Below are positions 14,034 through 21,863 of a stretch of 23,532 nucleotides of DNA, in pieces; position 1 is the first letter of the stretch, and every line of letters starts with the position of its first letter. Location: positions 1 through 23,532 of the forward strand of contig JBEBGV010000068.1 of NCBI GenBank assembly GCA_040081265.1. The letters run 5' to 3'. The notes beneath the pieces are model-generated. The model was not told the origin of the DNA. It saw only the letters and a list, made by a program, of their open reading frames with translations, and searched no databases. The translations under genes were made by a program, and so were the position numbers. The DNA is from JBEBGV01 sp040081265. GTDB lineage: Bacteria > Acidobacteriota > Vicinamibacteria > Vicinamibacterales > UBA2999.

Positions 14034-15182
14034 ATGATTCGGTCCACCGTTGCCCGGGTTGATCTCGACGCCGTTGGTCGCAACCTGAGGTCGATTCGCG
14101 AGTTCGTCCGCGTCGGTCGTGATCGTGGCGCCGCCGCGCTGTCGCCACCCCGAATCATTGCCGTCGTCAAGGCGAACGCGTACGGCCATGGCGCAGAGCG
14201 CGTCGGGCTGGCGCTCGAACAGGCGGGAGCGGACCTGCTCGCCTGCGCCGACATTGAAGAAGGCATCGTCCTTCGTCGCGCTGGCGTACAGATACCGATC
14301 CTGGTATTTGGTGCCCTCAGCGTCAGTGATCTGGCAGGGCTGCTGGAACATGCACTGACGCCGACGATCTCGACCCCGTCCGCGGCGCGCGCCGTCGAGG
14401 CGGCTGCCGCCCGGCACGCCACGACGATCGGGTATCACCTCAAGATCGATACCGGGATGAACCGCCTGGGGTTTCGCCACGACAACCTTCGACGGACACT
14501 CCCCGAGATGCTTGCCAGCCCTCATCTCAGGCTGGAGGCGGTCTACACGCACTTTGCGGCTGCTGATGATCCCGGGCGGAACCTGTTCGAGTCCCAGCGG
14601 GGTCATTTCGAAGACGCCTGCCGCACGCTCGCCGCCCTTGGGCGTCCCGACGTGCCGCGGCACGCCTGCAACAGCGCCGCACTGCTCAGAGACTCGCGCG
14701 TCTGGTACGACTTCGTGCGTCCCGGCCTGCTCCTGTACGGCATCGTTCCCCCTCCTCTCGCCTCGACATTGCCGCTCGAGCCGGTGATGTCGCTGACCAG
14801 CCGCGTTGTCGCCGTGAAGGGCTTGCGGAGCGGCGAGGGTGTCGGCTACGGCTGGCGATTCGAGGCCTCCTCACCTCGGACGATTGCCGTCGTACCGGCT
14901 GGCTACGCGGACGGGCTGGATACGCGCATGGGCAACCGAGGCGTTGTGCTAATACGCGGTCGGCGGGCCCCGGTTGTCGGTGCCGTGTCGATGGACATGA
15001 TCACTGTGGATGTCACCGAGATCGCGGACGTGACGCCGGGGGATGAAGTTGTGCTGCTTGGCCGGCAAGGAACCGAGTCGTGGCAGCAGATCGACGCACG
15101 AGAGATCGCCGCCGCGATCGGGACCATTCCGTGGGAGATCGTCTGCCGCCTGGGATCGCGAGTCGAGCGACAATACTCCTGA
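14034..15182 (+). CDS. alr: Alanine racemase
   Basis: This 382-aa PLP enzyme interconverts L- and D-alanine for peptidoglycan. PLP-binding Lys46 lies in AVVKANAYGHG, and the second catalytic residue Tyr272 in GVGYGW. LKIDTGMNRLGF (136-147), YTHFAAAD (171-178), CNSAALL and VSMDMITVDVTEI are further family motifs. I took the ATG at 14034, close to the conserved RVDLDAVGRNLR; an earlier in-frame start at 13977 would overlap dnaB and add 19 unconserved residues. It begins 16 nt after dnaB and ends 4 nt before radA. Confidence 0.95.
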   Translation: MIRSTVARVDLDAVGRNLRSIREFVRVGRDRGAAALSPPRIIAVVKANAYGHGAERVGLALEQAGADLLACADIEEGIVLRRAGVQIPILVFGALSVSDLAGLLEHALTPTISTPSAARAVEAAAARHATTIGYHLKIDTGMNRLGFRHDNLRRTLPEMLASPHLRLEAVYTHFAAADDPGRNLFESQRGHFEDACRTLAALGRPDVPRHACNSAALLRDSRVWYDFVRPGLLLYGIVPPPLASTLPLEPVMSLTSRVVAVKGLRSGEGVGYGWRFEASSPRTIAVVPAGYADGLDTRMGNRGVVLIRGRRAPVVGAVSMDMITVDVTEIADVTPGDEVVLLGRQGTESWQQIDAREIAAAIGTIPWEIVCRLGSRVERQYS

Positions 15183-15186
15183 CGTC

Positions 15187-16569
15187 ATGAAAGCCCCAAG
15201 GCTGGTGTTTGTCTGTCAGGAGTGCGCGGCCCAGTTCCCCAAGTGGATGGGACGCTGCACCGAGTGCGGTGCGTGGAACTCACTCGTCGAAGAGCGGCCC
15301 GCCGAGCCGGCGACGCCGGCGGTGGGGCATCGCTACGCGCAACAGGGTGCGTCGGGGACGGCCAAGCTCTATGCCGACGTGCAAAGCTCGACCGCTCTGC
15401 GCCTGCCCACCGGCATCGGCGAGTTCGATCGCGTGCTCGGCGGTGGCATCGTCCCCGGTTCGTTGATCCTCCTCGGCGGCGAGCCTGGGATCGGGAAATC
15501 GACACTGCTGCTCCAGGCTGCCGCCTATTTTGCCCGCGAAGTCGGTCCCGTGCTCTATGCCTCGGGAGAAGAGTCGGAGCATCAGATCAAGAGCCGTGGC
15601 GACCGCCTTGGTGTCTCCGACGCCGCCCTCTACCTGCTGTCGGAGACCTGCCTCGAGCGCATTCTCGAGGAGATTGCGCGACTGCGTCCGGCTCTGGTCA
15701 TCGTGGACTCGGTGCAGACCGTGTTCTCGATGAAGTTCCAGTCGGCCCCCGGAAGTATCGGGCAGGTGCGCGAGGCAGCCACGCAGCTGCTCTTCACGGC
15801 CAAGGGGCAGAACATACCCACCGTGCTCGTCGGCCACGTGACAAAGGACGGCAGCCTGGCTGGACCCAAGGTCCTGGAGCACGTTGTCGATACCGTGCTG
15901 TACTTCGAAGGTGAGCGGCACCACACCCACCGTGTGGTGAGGGCCGTCAAGAACCGCTTCGGGGCGATCAGCGAACTCGGCGTTTTCGAAATGACCGGTG
16001 CTGGCCTGAAGGCGGTGGCCAATCCGTCAAAGCTGTTTCTGTCGGAGCGCGCCACGGGCACGCCGGGTTCCGCGGTCCTGTGCTGCGTGGAAGGCTCTCG
16101 ACCAATCCTCGTCGAAGTGCAGGCCCTGGTCAGCACGAGCACTTACGGGAATGCCCGCCGCATGGCGATCGGTATCGATCAAAGTCGACTGGCCCTCCTG
16201 CTGGCCGTGCTCGAAAAGAGGGCTGGCCTCAGCCTCGCCGGCGATGACGTGTACATCAACGTGGCTGGCGGAATGACCGTCGACGAACCGGCGGCCGACC
16301 TCAGCGTGCTCGCGGCGGTGGCGTCCAGCGTGCGGAATCGGGCCACAGACCCTTCAACGGCTGTTTTCGGCGAGGTCGGCCTCAGTGGGGAAGTGCGAGG
16401 AATTCCCCAGGTCCCCCTCCGCATCCGCGAGGCCCAGCAAATGGGCTTCACACGCATCATCCTGCCGGCGGCAAATCTCGATCCCTCCCAGCCCGATCCG
16501 ACCGGCGGAGCCTGTCAGCTGATTGGCGTCCGGACGGTCGCCGAGGCTCTCGACCAGGTGATTGCCTGA
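15187..16569 (+). CDS. radA: DNA repair protein RadA (Sms)
   Basis: This 460-aa recombination protein promotes branch migration and processing of recombination intermediates. It has the N-terminal zinc finger with Cys10, Cys13, Cys24 and Cys27 (VCQEC ... CTECG), Walker A GGEPGIGKST (97-106), the RadA-specific KNRFG motif, and a C-terminal Lon-protease-like domain (about 280-460) with YINVAGGMTVDEPAADLSVLAA and FGEVGLSGEVRGI. The ATG at 15187 begins the zinc-finger domain; the longer frame from 15043 lies within alr. Start and stop positions place it in one operon with dnaB and alr. Confidence 0.96.
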   Translation: MKAPRLVFVCQECAAQFPKWMGRCTECGAWNSLVEERPAEPATPAVGHRYAQQGASGTAKLYADVQSSTALRLPTGIGEFDRVLGGGIVPGSLILLGGEPGIGKSTLLLQAAAYFAREVGPVLYASGEESEHQIKSRGDRLGVSDAALYLLSETCLERILEEIARLRPALVIVDSVQTVFSMKFQSAPGSIGQVREAATQLLFTAKGQNIPTVLVGHVTKDGSLAGPKVLEHVVDTVLYFEGERHHTHRVVRAVKNRFGAISELGVFEMTGAGLKAVANPSKLFLSERATGTPGSAVLCCVEGSRPILVEVQALVSTSTYGNARRMAIGIDQSRLALLLAVLEKRAGLSLAGDDVYINVAGGMTVDEPAADLSVLAAVASSVRNRATDPSTAVFGEVGLSGEVRGIPQVPLRIREAQQMGFTRIILPAANLDPSQPDPTGGACQLIGVRTVAEALDQVIA

Positions 16570-16580
16570 GCGTGTCTGAA

Positions 16581-16598
16581 ATACCTTGATTTAGGTAT
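16581..16598. promoter_or_regulatory. Inverted repeat over the yacL-type promoter
   Basis: ATACCTTGATTTAGGTAT has 6-bp perfect arms with a 6-bp spacer and covers the proposed -35 hexamer. It could be an operator for a dimeric regulator. The arms are short enough to occur by chance; position is the main argument. Confidence 0.35.
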
Positions 16599-16614
16599 CC
16601 CACTCGTCTAAGGT
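16586..16614 (+). promoter_or_regulatory. Putative promoter of PIN-TRAM/plsC/ispDF operon
   Basis: TTGATT (16586-16591) and TAAGGT (16609-16614) are separated by 17 bp, a good housekeeping-sigma arrangement. It lies in the 93-bp gap between radA and the next gene, 49 nt before the ATG at 16663. Confidence 0.5.
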
Positions 16615-16662
16615 AGCACCCCTTCGTGAGGTCCCGGCTCGCAACCTCTTTGGGGGACATGC

Positions 16663-17784
16663 ATGACCTGGTTCGTGCTCGCGCGTTGCTTATTTATTGG
16701 TGCCGTCGGCTTTTCTGCATACCAGTCGAGCCCACTCCCCGGGGGGGCCTCCGTCAACCTGGCGGCCGGCCTCGTTCTTGGCGGACTCTTTGTCCTTCTG
16801 GAGATTCGGCTTCGGGATACCTCTGTCACGCACCTGCTGGGGGCGTTGATTGGCGGGGCGCTGGGACTGGTTGCTGCCAACACAACGGAGGCCGCGCTCT
16901 ATTGGGCCAACCTGCGTGACGACCGCGTCGTCTTTCTGCACAGCGTCATCCTGCTCGCGTTTCCGTACCTCGGCCTCGTCATCGGCGCCCGCAATGGCGA
17001 CTGGCTCGAGCCGGCGCGGTTTCTCGGCCTCTTCCGCACCTCGGCGCCGCGCCGTCGCTATCGCATCCTCGATACGAGCGTCATCATCGACGGACGGGTC
17101 GCAGATATCTGCGAGACCGGCTTCATGGACGGTACGGTGGTCATTCCGCAGTTCGTGCTCAAGGAACTGCAGCTGGTCGCCGATTCGTCGGATTCGGCCA
17201 AGCGGAACCGTGGTCGTCGTGGCCTCGACATCCTCCAGAAGATCCAGAAGATGTCGGGCCTGGACGTGATGATCTCTGACGTCGATTTCCCCGATGTTCG
17301 GGAGGTTGACCTCAAGCTGATCGAGCTGGCGCGCACGCTCGAGGGAAAGATCGTTACCAACGACTTCAACCTGAACAAGGTGGCGCAGCTGCGCGGCGTC
17401 CAGGTGCTGAATATCAACGAACTGGCGAACTCCCTGAAGCCTGTCGTGCTGCCCGGCGAGCTGATGAAGGTCTTCATCCTCAAGGAAGGCAAGGAGTACA
17501 ACCAGGGCGTCGCCTACCTTGATGACGGGACGATGGTCGTGGTCGACAATGCCCGCAAGATGATCGGCAAGACCATCGATGTGGTGGTCACGAGCGTGCT
17601 GCAGACCACAGCTGGCAAGATGATCTTCGGGCGGTTCATCGAGGCTGGAGGGCAGCAGACAGCCGCGCCAGCTCCGGCTCCGGCAGTGACCACCGCTGCG
17701 CCCCCGGTTCAGTCAACGACGGAGGCGGACCAGCGTCGGCTCCGAACGCCGATGACGAGTACGCCGGCAACGGCGGCAAAGTAA
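16663..17784 (+). CDS. PIN-TRAM membrane protein (YacL type)
   Basis: This 373-aa protein has three to four N-terminal membrane segments (about 4-20, 33-48, 57-73, 89-108), then a cytoplasmic PIN nuclease-like domain and a TRAM domain. PIN acidic residues are Asp137 and Asp143 (ILDTSVIIDGR), Glu169 (LKELQ), Asp216 and Asp234 (TNDFNLNKVA). The TRAM region lies at about 262-325. The Ala/Pro/Thr-rich C-terminus looks disordered. It matches Bacillus YacL, whose gene is also near radA and ispD. All catalytic acids look present, so RNase activity is plausible but the substrate is not known. The ATG at 16663 has a GGGGGA site 6 nt upstream. Confidence 0.88.
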   Translation: MTWFVLARCLFIGAVGFSAYQSSPLPGGASVNLAAGLVLGGLFVLLEIRLRDTSVTHLLGALIGGALGLVAANTTEAALYWANLRDDRVVFLHSVILLAFPYLGLVIGARNGDWLEPARFLGLFRTSAPRRRYRILDTSVIIDGRVADICETGFMDGTVVIPQFVLKELQLVADSSDSAKRNRGRRGLDILQKIQKMSGLDVMISDVDFPDVREVDLKLIELARTLEGKIVTNDFNLNKVAQLRGVQVLNINELANSLKPVVLPGELMKVFILKEGKEYNQGVAYLDDGTMVVVDNARKMIGKTIDVVVTSVLQTTAGKMIFGRFIEAGGQQTAAPAPAPAVTTAAPPVQSTTEADQRRLRTPMTSTPATAAK

Positions 17785-17806
17785 AGAGGGACGCGTCGAG
17801 AGGCTG

Positions 17807-17812
17807 TAGGAT
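17807..17812 (+). promoter_or_regulatory. Putative -10 element before plsC
   Basis: TAGGAT lies 15 nt before the GTG start at 17828 in a 43-bp gap. No -35 hexamer or ribosome site is clear. It may give internal transcription of plsC onward. Confidence 0.3.
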
Positions 17813-17827
17813 CTGACTACGGCCCTC

Positions 17828-18556
17828 GTGCGTATTCCTCCGTATCACTGGTGGCGGACAGTCTTCGTCCTGATCCCCGCCATCAGCGTCTACACCATCG
17901 TTCTCGGCACGTTGTCGATTGCCTCGAGCCTCTTTGACGGCCGTGGGTACTTCGCCCACTGGTGTGCGAGGACCTGGTCGCGTCTGATTCTGGCCACGAC
18001 GGGCGTACACGTTGACGTCGAAGGGATGGAGCGGCTGGTGCCCGGACGGACATACGTGTTCGTCTCGAATCACCAGAGCATCTACGACATCCCGATCATC
18101 TTCTGGTCATTACCGTATCAACTCCGGATCATCGCCAAGGCCTCGCTGGGCAATTTTCCGTTCCTTGGGTGGCACCTGCGGCGGACCGGACACATGCTCG
18201 TTGATCGGCGTCGACCGGACCGTGCGCGCATCTTCAAATGGGCTTCGCGGCTGACCTCCGAAGGGCTGTCCCTCATTGTCTTTCCAGAGGGTACGCGGAG
18301 CCGCGACGGCCGTGTGGCACGCTTCAAGGGAGGGAGTTTCTACCTGGCGCTGCAGGCGGGTCTGCCGATTGTGCCGATCTCGGTCATTGGCAGCCGTCAC
18401 GTGATGCTGAAGGGCCGACTGGCAACCTATCCGGGTCGGGTACGCATGGTCATCCATGACCCCATCGATACGACGGGTATGGCGGACGCCGACCCGAAGG
18501 GGTTCGGAGACCGAGTGCGCGACGTCATCGCACCTGATGCCGAGGCTGAAGGGTGA
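17828..18556 (+). CDS. plsC: 1-acyl-sn-glycerol-3-phosphate acyltransferase
   Basis: This 242-aa membrane-bound acyltransferase would convert lysophosphatidic acid to phosphatidic acid in phospholipid synthesis. An N-terminal hydrophobic helix (about 11-34) anchors it. Motif I is NHQSIYD (His82-x4-Asp87, catalytic), motif III is FPEGTRSRDG (152-161) and motif IV is LPIVPISVIG. The start is GTG. Its stop overlaps the start of the B3/B4 gene (GTGA), indicating coupling. Another acyltransferase substrate, such as an ornithine lipid, is possible since PlsC homologues vary. Confidence 0.9.
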   Translation: MRIPPYHWWRTVFVLIPAISVYTIVLGTLSIASSLFDGRGYFAHWCARTWSRLILATTGVHVDVEGMERLVPGRTYVFVSNHQSIYDIPIIFWSLPYQLRIIAKASLGNFPFLGWHLRRTGHMLVDRRRPDRARIFKWASRLTSEGLSLIVFPEGTRSRDGRVARFKGGSFYLALQAGLPIVPISVIGSRHVMLKGRLATYPGRVRMVIHDPIDTTGMADADPKGFGDRVRDVIAPDAEAEG

Positions 18557-19200
18557 CTTTTCTCGTATCCGATGAGCTGCGATTGATCGTTGCCCCCGGA
18601 GCCTTGTGGCTGGACGGCGCGACCGTCCGCGAGGGGGACTCCGCTCTCGACGCTCCGCTCGCGGCGGCGATTGCCTCGGTCAAGCATCATCCCCCAGCCG
18701 AGGTTGCCTCGGTCAGAACGATGTACAAGCGCGTGGGGATCGATCCGACCCGTACCCGTCCGTCTTCGGAGGCGCTGCTTCGACGGGTGAGGAAGGGCGA
18801 TTCGTTCCCGCGCATCAACACGATGGTTGACGTCTGCAACTGGTGCTCACTCGAGTTCCAGTTGCCCTACGGGCTCTACGACGCCGCGCGGATTACTGGT
18901 GACACCGTCACCATGCGGATCGGCGCGGAGGGCGAGTCATACCCTGGCATCAGGAAGGACGAGGTCCATGTGGCCGGGCGGATCGCGCTCGCCGACGACG
19001 TGGGCCCGTTTGGTAATCCCACGTCCGACTCGGCTCGCACGATGGTGACTGTGGCAACGACCCGTGCCCTGGTCATCGTGTTCGGACCTCCAGACCTGGG
19101 TTCGGCGAGACTTCGACAGGTCGTTGACCTGACGGCCGAGCGGATGCGTCAGTTCACTGGTGCCCGCGAGACCGGACGCACGATCGCGCTCGGCGGGTAG
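18553..19200 (+). CDS. Free-standing B3/B4 tRNA-binding domain protein
   Basis: This 215-aa protein is a stand-alone relative of the B3/B4 domain of phenylalanyl-tRNA synthetase beta, the domain that holds the editing site for misacylated tRNA-Phe. The core MYKRVGIDPTRTRPSSEALLRRV, then KGDSFPRINTMVDVCNWCSLEFQLPYGLYD (about 57-116), is typical of this family. No PheRS catalytic or anticodon-binding part is present. By analogy it may hydrolyse or bind a mischarged tRNA or amino acid, but that is untested inference. It starts with GTG within the plsC stop (GTGA) and ends 9 nt before ispDF. No signal peptide or membrane segment is seen. Confidence 0.83.
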   Translation: MTFLVSDELRLIVAPGALWLDGATVREGDSALDAPLAAAIASVKHHPPAEVASVRTMYKRVGIDPTRTRPSSEALLRRVRKGDSFPRINTMVDVCNWCSLEFQLPYGLYDAARITGDTVTMRIGAEGESYPGIRKDEVHVAGRIALADDVGPFGNPTSDSARTMVTVATTRALVIVFGPPDLGSARLRQVVDLTAERMRQFTGARETGRTIALGG

Positions 19201-19203
19201 AAT
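19198..19203 (+). promoter_or_regulatory. Putative -10 element before ispDF
   Basis: TAGAAT overlaps the TAG stop of the B3/B4 gene and ends 6 nt before the GTG start of ispDF, the same spacing as in front of the MOSC gene. If used, it gives a leaderless ispDF transcript. No clear -35 hexamer is seen. Confidence 0.3.
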
Positions 19204-19209
19204 CGAGCG

Positions 19210-20370
19210 GTGCACGTATCTGCCATCATTGCCGCCGGGGGGAGCGGTGCGCGATTCGGCGCGAGTGAGCCCAAGCAACTGCTCGCGCTTGGGGGCGTGC
19301 CGATCCTCCAGCGCAGCGTCGAGGTGTTTCTGCGGTCATCGCGGGTCGATGCCGTCATCGTTGCGCTTCCCGCCGACCTTGCTGCGAATCCCCCGACGTA
19401 CCTACTGGGGGCGGACCCGCGCCTGGTGCTGGTCGAGGGTGGGAGGCGCAGGCAGGACTCAGTGGCCAATGCGTTCGCTCGCATGGCTGCACATACCGAC
19501 ATCGTGGTGATCCACGACGCGGCCCGTCCTCTTGTCAGCGAGGCTCTGATCGCCCGCACGATCGACGCGGCTGCGGACTCGGGCGCGGCCATTGCTGCCC
19601 TTGCCGCTACCGATACCATCAAGCGTGGCAACGCCAACGGCGTGATCGTGGGAACCTTGCCCCGCGGCGAAGTGTTTCTTGCCCAGACCCCGCAGGCCTT
19701 TCGCACCGACGTACTTCGTGACGCGCTCGCGCTGGCGTCGACCTCGGTTGATGCGACCGATGAGGCCGTGCTTGCCGAACAGGCCGGACACCCGGTGTCG
19801 CTGGTTGAAGGTGAGCGCACGAACATCAAGATCACGACCCAGGACGACTTCGTGATGGCGCAGCGGCTTCTCGGGGGGAGCTCCCCCCGCATTCGCATCG
19901 GAAATGGCTACGACCTGCACCGGCTGGTTGTCGGTCGCTCCCTCATTCTGGCCGGAGTGGCGATTCCCTTCGAGAAAGGCCTCGAGGGTCACTCCGACGC
20001 CGATGCGGTGTGTCATGCCGTGACCGACGCAGTGCTCGGCGCGACCGCGCTCGGAGACATCGGCAGGATGTTTCCCGACAACGACCCGGAGTGGAGAGGT
20101 GCCAACAGTCTGGTGCTCCTGACCAGGGCAGTGGCGTCGGTGCGCGCCGCAGGGTTCGCGGTCAGTAATGTCGATGTGGTGGTGATTGCGCAGCGGCCAA
20201 AGCTGGTCCCGCATGTCGATGCCATGCGCCAGAACCTGGCTGGCGCGCTCGGCGTGAGCCTGGACTGCGTTTCCGTAAAAGGCAAGACCAACGAGGGCGT
20301 GGATTCCATGGGCACGGGTGACTCGATTGCGGTGCATGCCGTCGCGCTGGTCGTGCAGGGGGGCGTGTGA
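19210..20370 (+). CDS. ispDF: Bifunctional IspD-IspF enzyme
   Basis: This 386-aa fusion carries two MEP-pathway enzymes. The N-terminal IspD part (1-220) has the CTP-binding AIIAAGGSGARFG (5-17), IHDAARPLV (101-109), AATDTIKR, and AQTPQAFR. The C-terminal IspF part (227-386) begins RIGNGYDLHRL with metal ligands Asp235 and His237, has GHSDADAVCHA (260-270, His269), and ends with VKGKTNEGVDSMGTGDSIAVHAVALV. All key residues look intact. IspD makes CDP-ME, the substrate of IspE encoded at 7286, and IspF acts after IspE, so the fusion joins non-consecutive steps. The start is GTG without a ribosome site. The stop overlaps gltX by 1 nt. Confidence 0.95.
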   Translation: MHVSAIIAAGGSGARFGASEPKQLLALGGVPILQRSVEVFLRSSRVDAVIVALPADLAANPPTYLLGADPRLVLVEGGRRRQDSVANAFARMAAHTDIVVIHDAARPLVSEALIARTIDAAADSGAAIAALAATDTIKRGNANGVIVGTLPRGEVFLAQTPQAFRTDVLRDALALASTSVDATDEAVLAEQAGHPVSLVEGERTNIKITTQDDFVMAQRLLGGSSPRIRIGNGYDLHRLVVGRSLILAGVAIPFEKGLEGHSDADAVCHAVTDAVLGATALGDIGRMFPDNDPEWRGANSLVLLTRAVASVRAAGFAVSNVDVVVIAQRPKLVPHVDAMRQNLAGALGVSLDCVSVKGKTNEGVDSMGTGDSIAVHAVALVVQGGV

Positions 20371-21863
20371 TGCGCGTCCGATTTGCCCCGAGTCCTTCGG
20401 GTCACTTGCATGTCGGCAATGCCCGGACGGCGCTCTTCAACTGGTTGCTCGCACGTGGTTCTAACGGGACCTTTGTTTTTCGCATCGAAGACACCGACGT
20501 TGCCCGCTCGTCGCGCGAGTCGGAGCAGTCGATCATCGATGACCTGCGATGGATGGGACTGACCTGGGACGAGGGGGTAGAGCGTGGCGGCGATCACGGT
20601 CCCTACAGGCAGTCCGAGCGCCTGCACATCTATCGGGCTCACGCCGTCGAACTGCTCGCGACGGGAAAGGCATATCAGTGTTTCTGTACGGCCGAGCAGC
20701 TCGAAGCTGATCGCCAGGCGGCGCTGTCTGAGGGCAGAGCGCCGAAGTACACGGGCCGCTGCCGTGACCTCTCACGTCAGGACGCACGGCGTCGAGTCGA
20801 AGCCGGCGAGCCGGCGGTCGTTCGGCTGCGCGTACCGCAAGGCAGGGAGATTGTGTTTCGCGATCTGGTTCGAGGTGCGATCACCTTTGAGACCGCCATC
20901 ATTGGCGATTTCGTGTTGACCCGGTCGAATGGCTATCCGGCCTTCAATTTTGCCGTCGTGATCGACGATGCGCTGATGGCCATTACGCACGTGGTTCGCG
21001 GCGAAGACCACATTTCGAATACGCCCCGTCAGCTGCTGGTGTACGAAGCATTCGGGTGGAGGGCGCCGACCTTCGCGCATCTGCCCCTTGTCCTTGGTCC
21101 GGACCACGCGCCCCTGTCGAAGCGCCACGGGGCGACCTCAGTGGCCGAGTTCCGCGAGCGTGGCTATCTGCCGGAGGCGTTGACCAACTACCTTGCGCTT
21201 CTGGGCTGGTCTCCTGGCGAGGGCGAGGAGATTGTGCCGCTCGAGGACCTGGCGAGACGTTTTGATCTCGAGTCGGTCGGTCACAGCGCCGGTGTGTTCG
21301 ATACGGAGAAGCTGGCCTGGGTCAATCGGCATTACCTGAAGGTGGCCGACCCGTCACGCCTCGCGCAGTTGACTGTGCCATTTCTCGTGCGTGCAGGATG
21401 GCTGTCTGGTGCGACTCCGGAAGATCTCGAGTATCTTGCGGCGATTGTTCCCGCGGCCGCGGCGTCGGTCGATCGTCTGGAGCAGATTCCCGATCGTCTC
21501 CGCTTCCTGTTCGACTATTCCGCCGAGCAGTCGCTTGGGCGCTCGGACACGCGTGCAGAGGCCGAGGCCGCGCGCCCGGTGCTGGTGGCGCTGGCCTCGG
21601 AACTACGCCACGGACCGCCCCTGCTCACCAGGGAGGCATTCCGCGAGATGGCCGCTCGGGTGCGTACTGCAACGGGGCTGAAGGGCAAATCGCTGTTCCA
21701 TCCAATACGACTGGCCCTGACGGGTGAACCCGAAGGTATGGAACTCGATCTGGCCGTGCCCGCTATCGAACGGGGGGCGGGACTCTCAGCATCAGGGCTT
21801 CACCCGATTGCCGGTGCATCGGCGCGGGCCGAGGCGTTCCTCGACGCGCTGGGCGGTTCGTGA
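20370..21863 (+). CDS. gltX: Glutamyl-tRNA synthetase
   Basis: This 497-aa class I synthetase charges tRNA-Glu (and possibly tRNA-Gln if the organism uses amidotransferase). It starts RVRFAPSPSGHLHVGNARTA, with the HIGH-type motif. The Cys104-x-Cys106, Tyr127 and Cys131 zinc-site region follows. The KMSKS-type motif is LSKRHGATS near residue 250. The C-terminal helical anticodon-binding part is of normal length. I took the ATG at 20370, which overlaps the ispDF stop (TGATG); a GTG one codon earlier is equally possible. It is followed by rlmB through a GTGA overlap. Confidence 0.96.
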   Translation: MRVRFAPSPSGHLHVGNARTALFNWLLARGSNGTFVFRIEDTDVARSSRESEQSIIDDLRWMGLTWDEGVERGGDHGPYRQSERLHIYRAHAVELLATGKAYQCFCTAEQLEADRQAALSEGRAPKYTGRCRDLSRQDARRRVEAGEPAVVRLRVPQGREIVFRDLVRGAITFETAIIGDFVLTRSNGYPAFNFAVVIDDALMAITHVVRGEDHISNTPRQLLVYEAFGWRAPTFAHLPLVLGPDHAPLSKRHGATSVAEFRERGYLPEALTNYLALLGWSPGEGEEIVPLEDLARRFDLESVGHSAGVFDTEKLAWVNRHYLKVADPSRLAQLTVPFLVRAGWLSGATPEDLEYLAAIVPAAAASVDRLEQIPDRLRFLFDYSAEQSLGRSDTRAEAEAARPVLVALASELRHGPPLLTREAFREMAARVRTATGLKGKSLFHPIRLALTGEPEGMELDLAVPAIERGAGLSASGLHPIAGASARAEAFLDALGGS

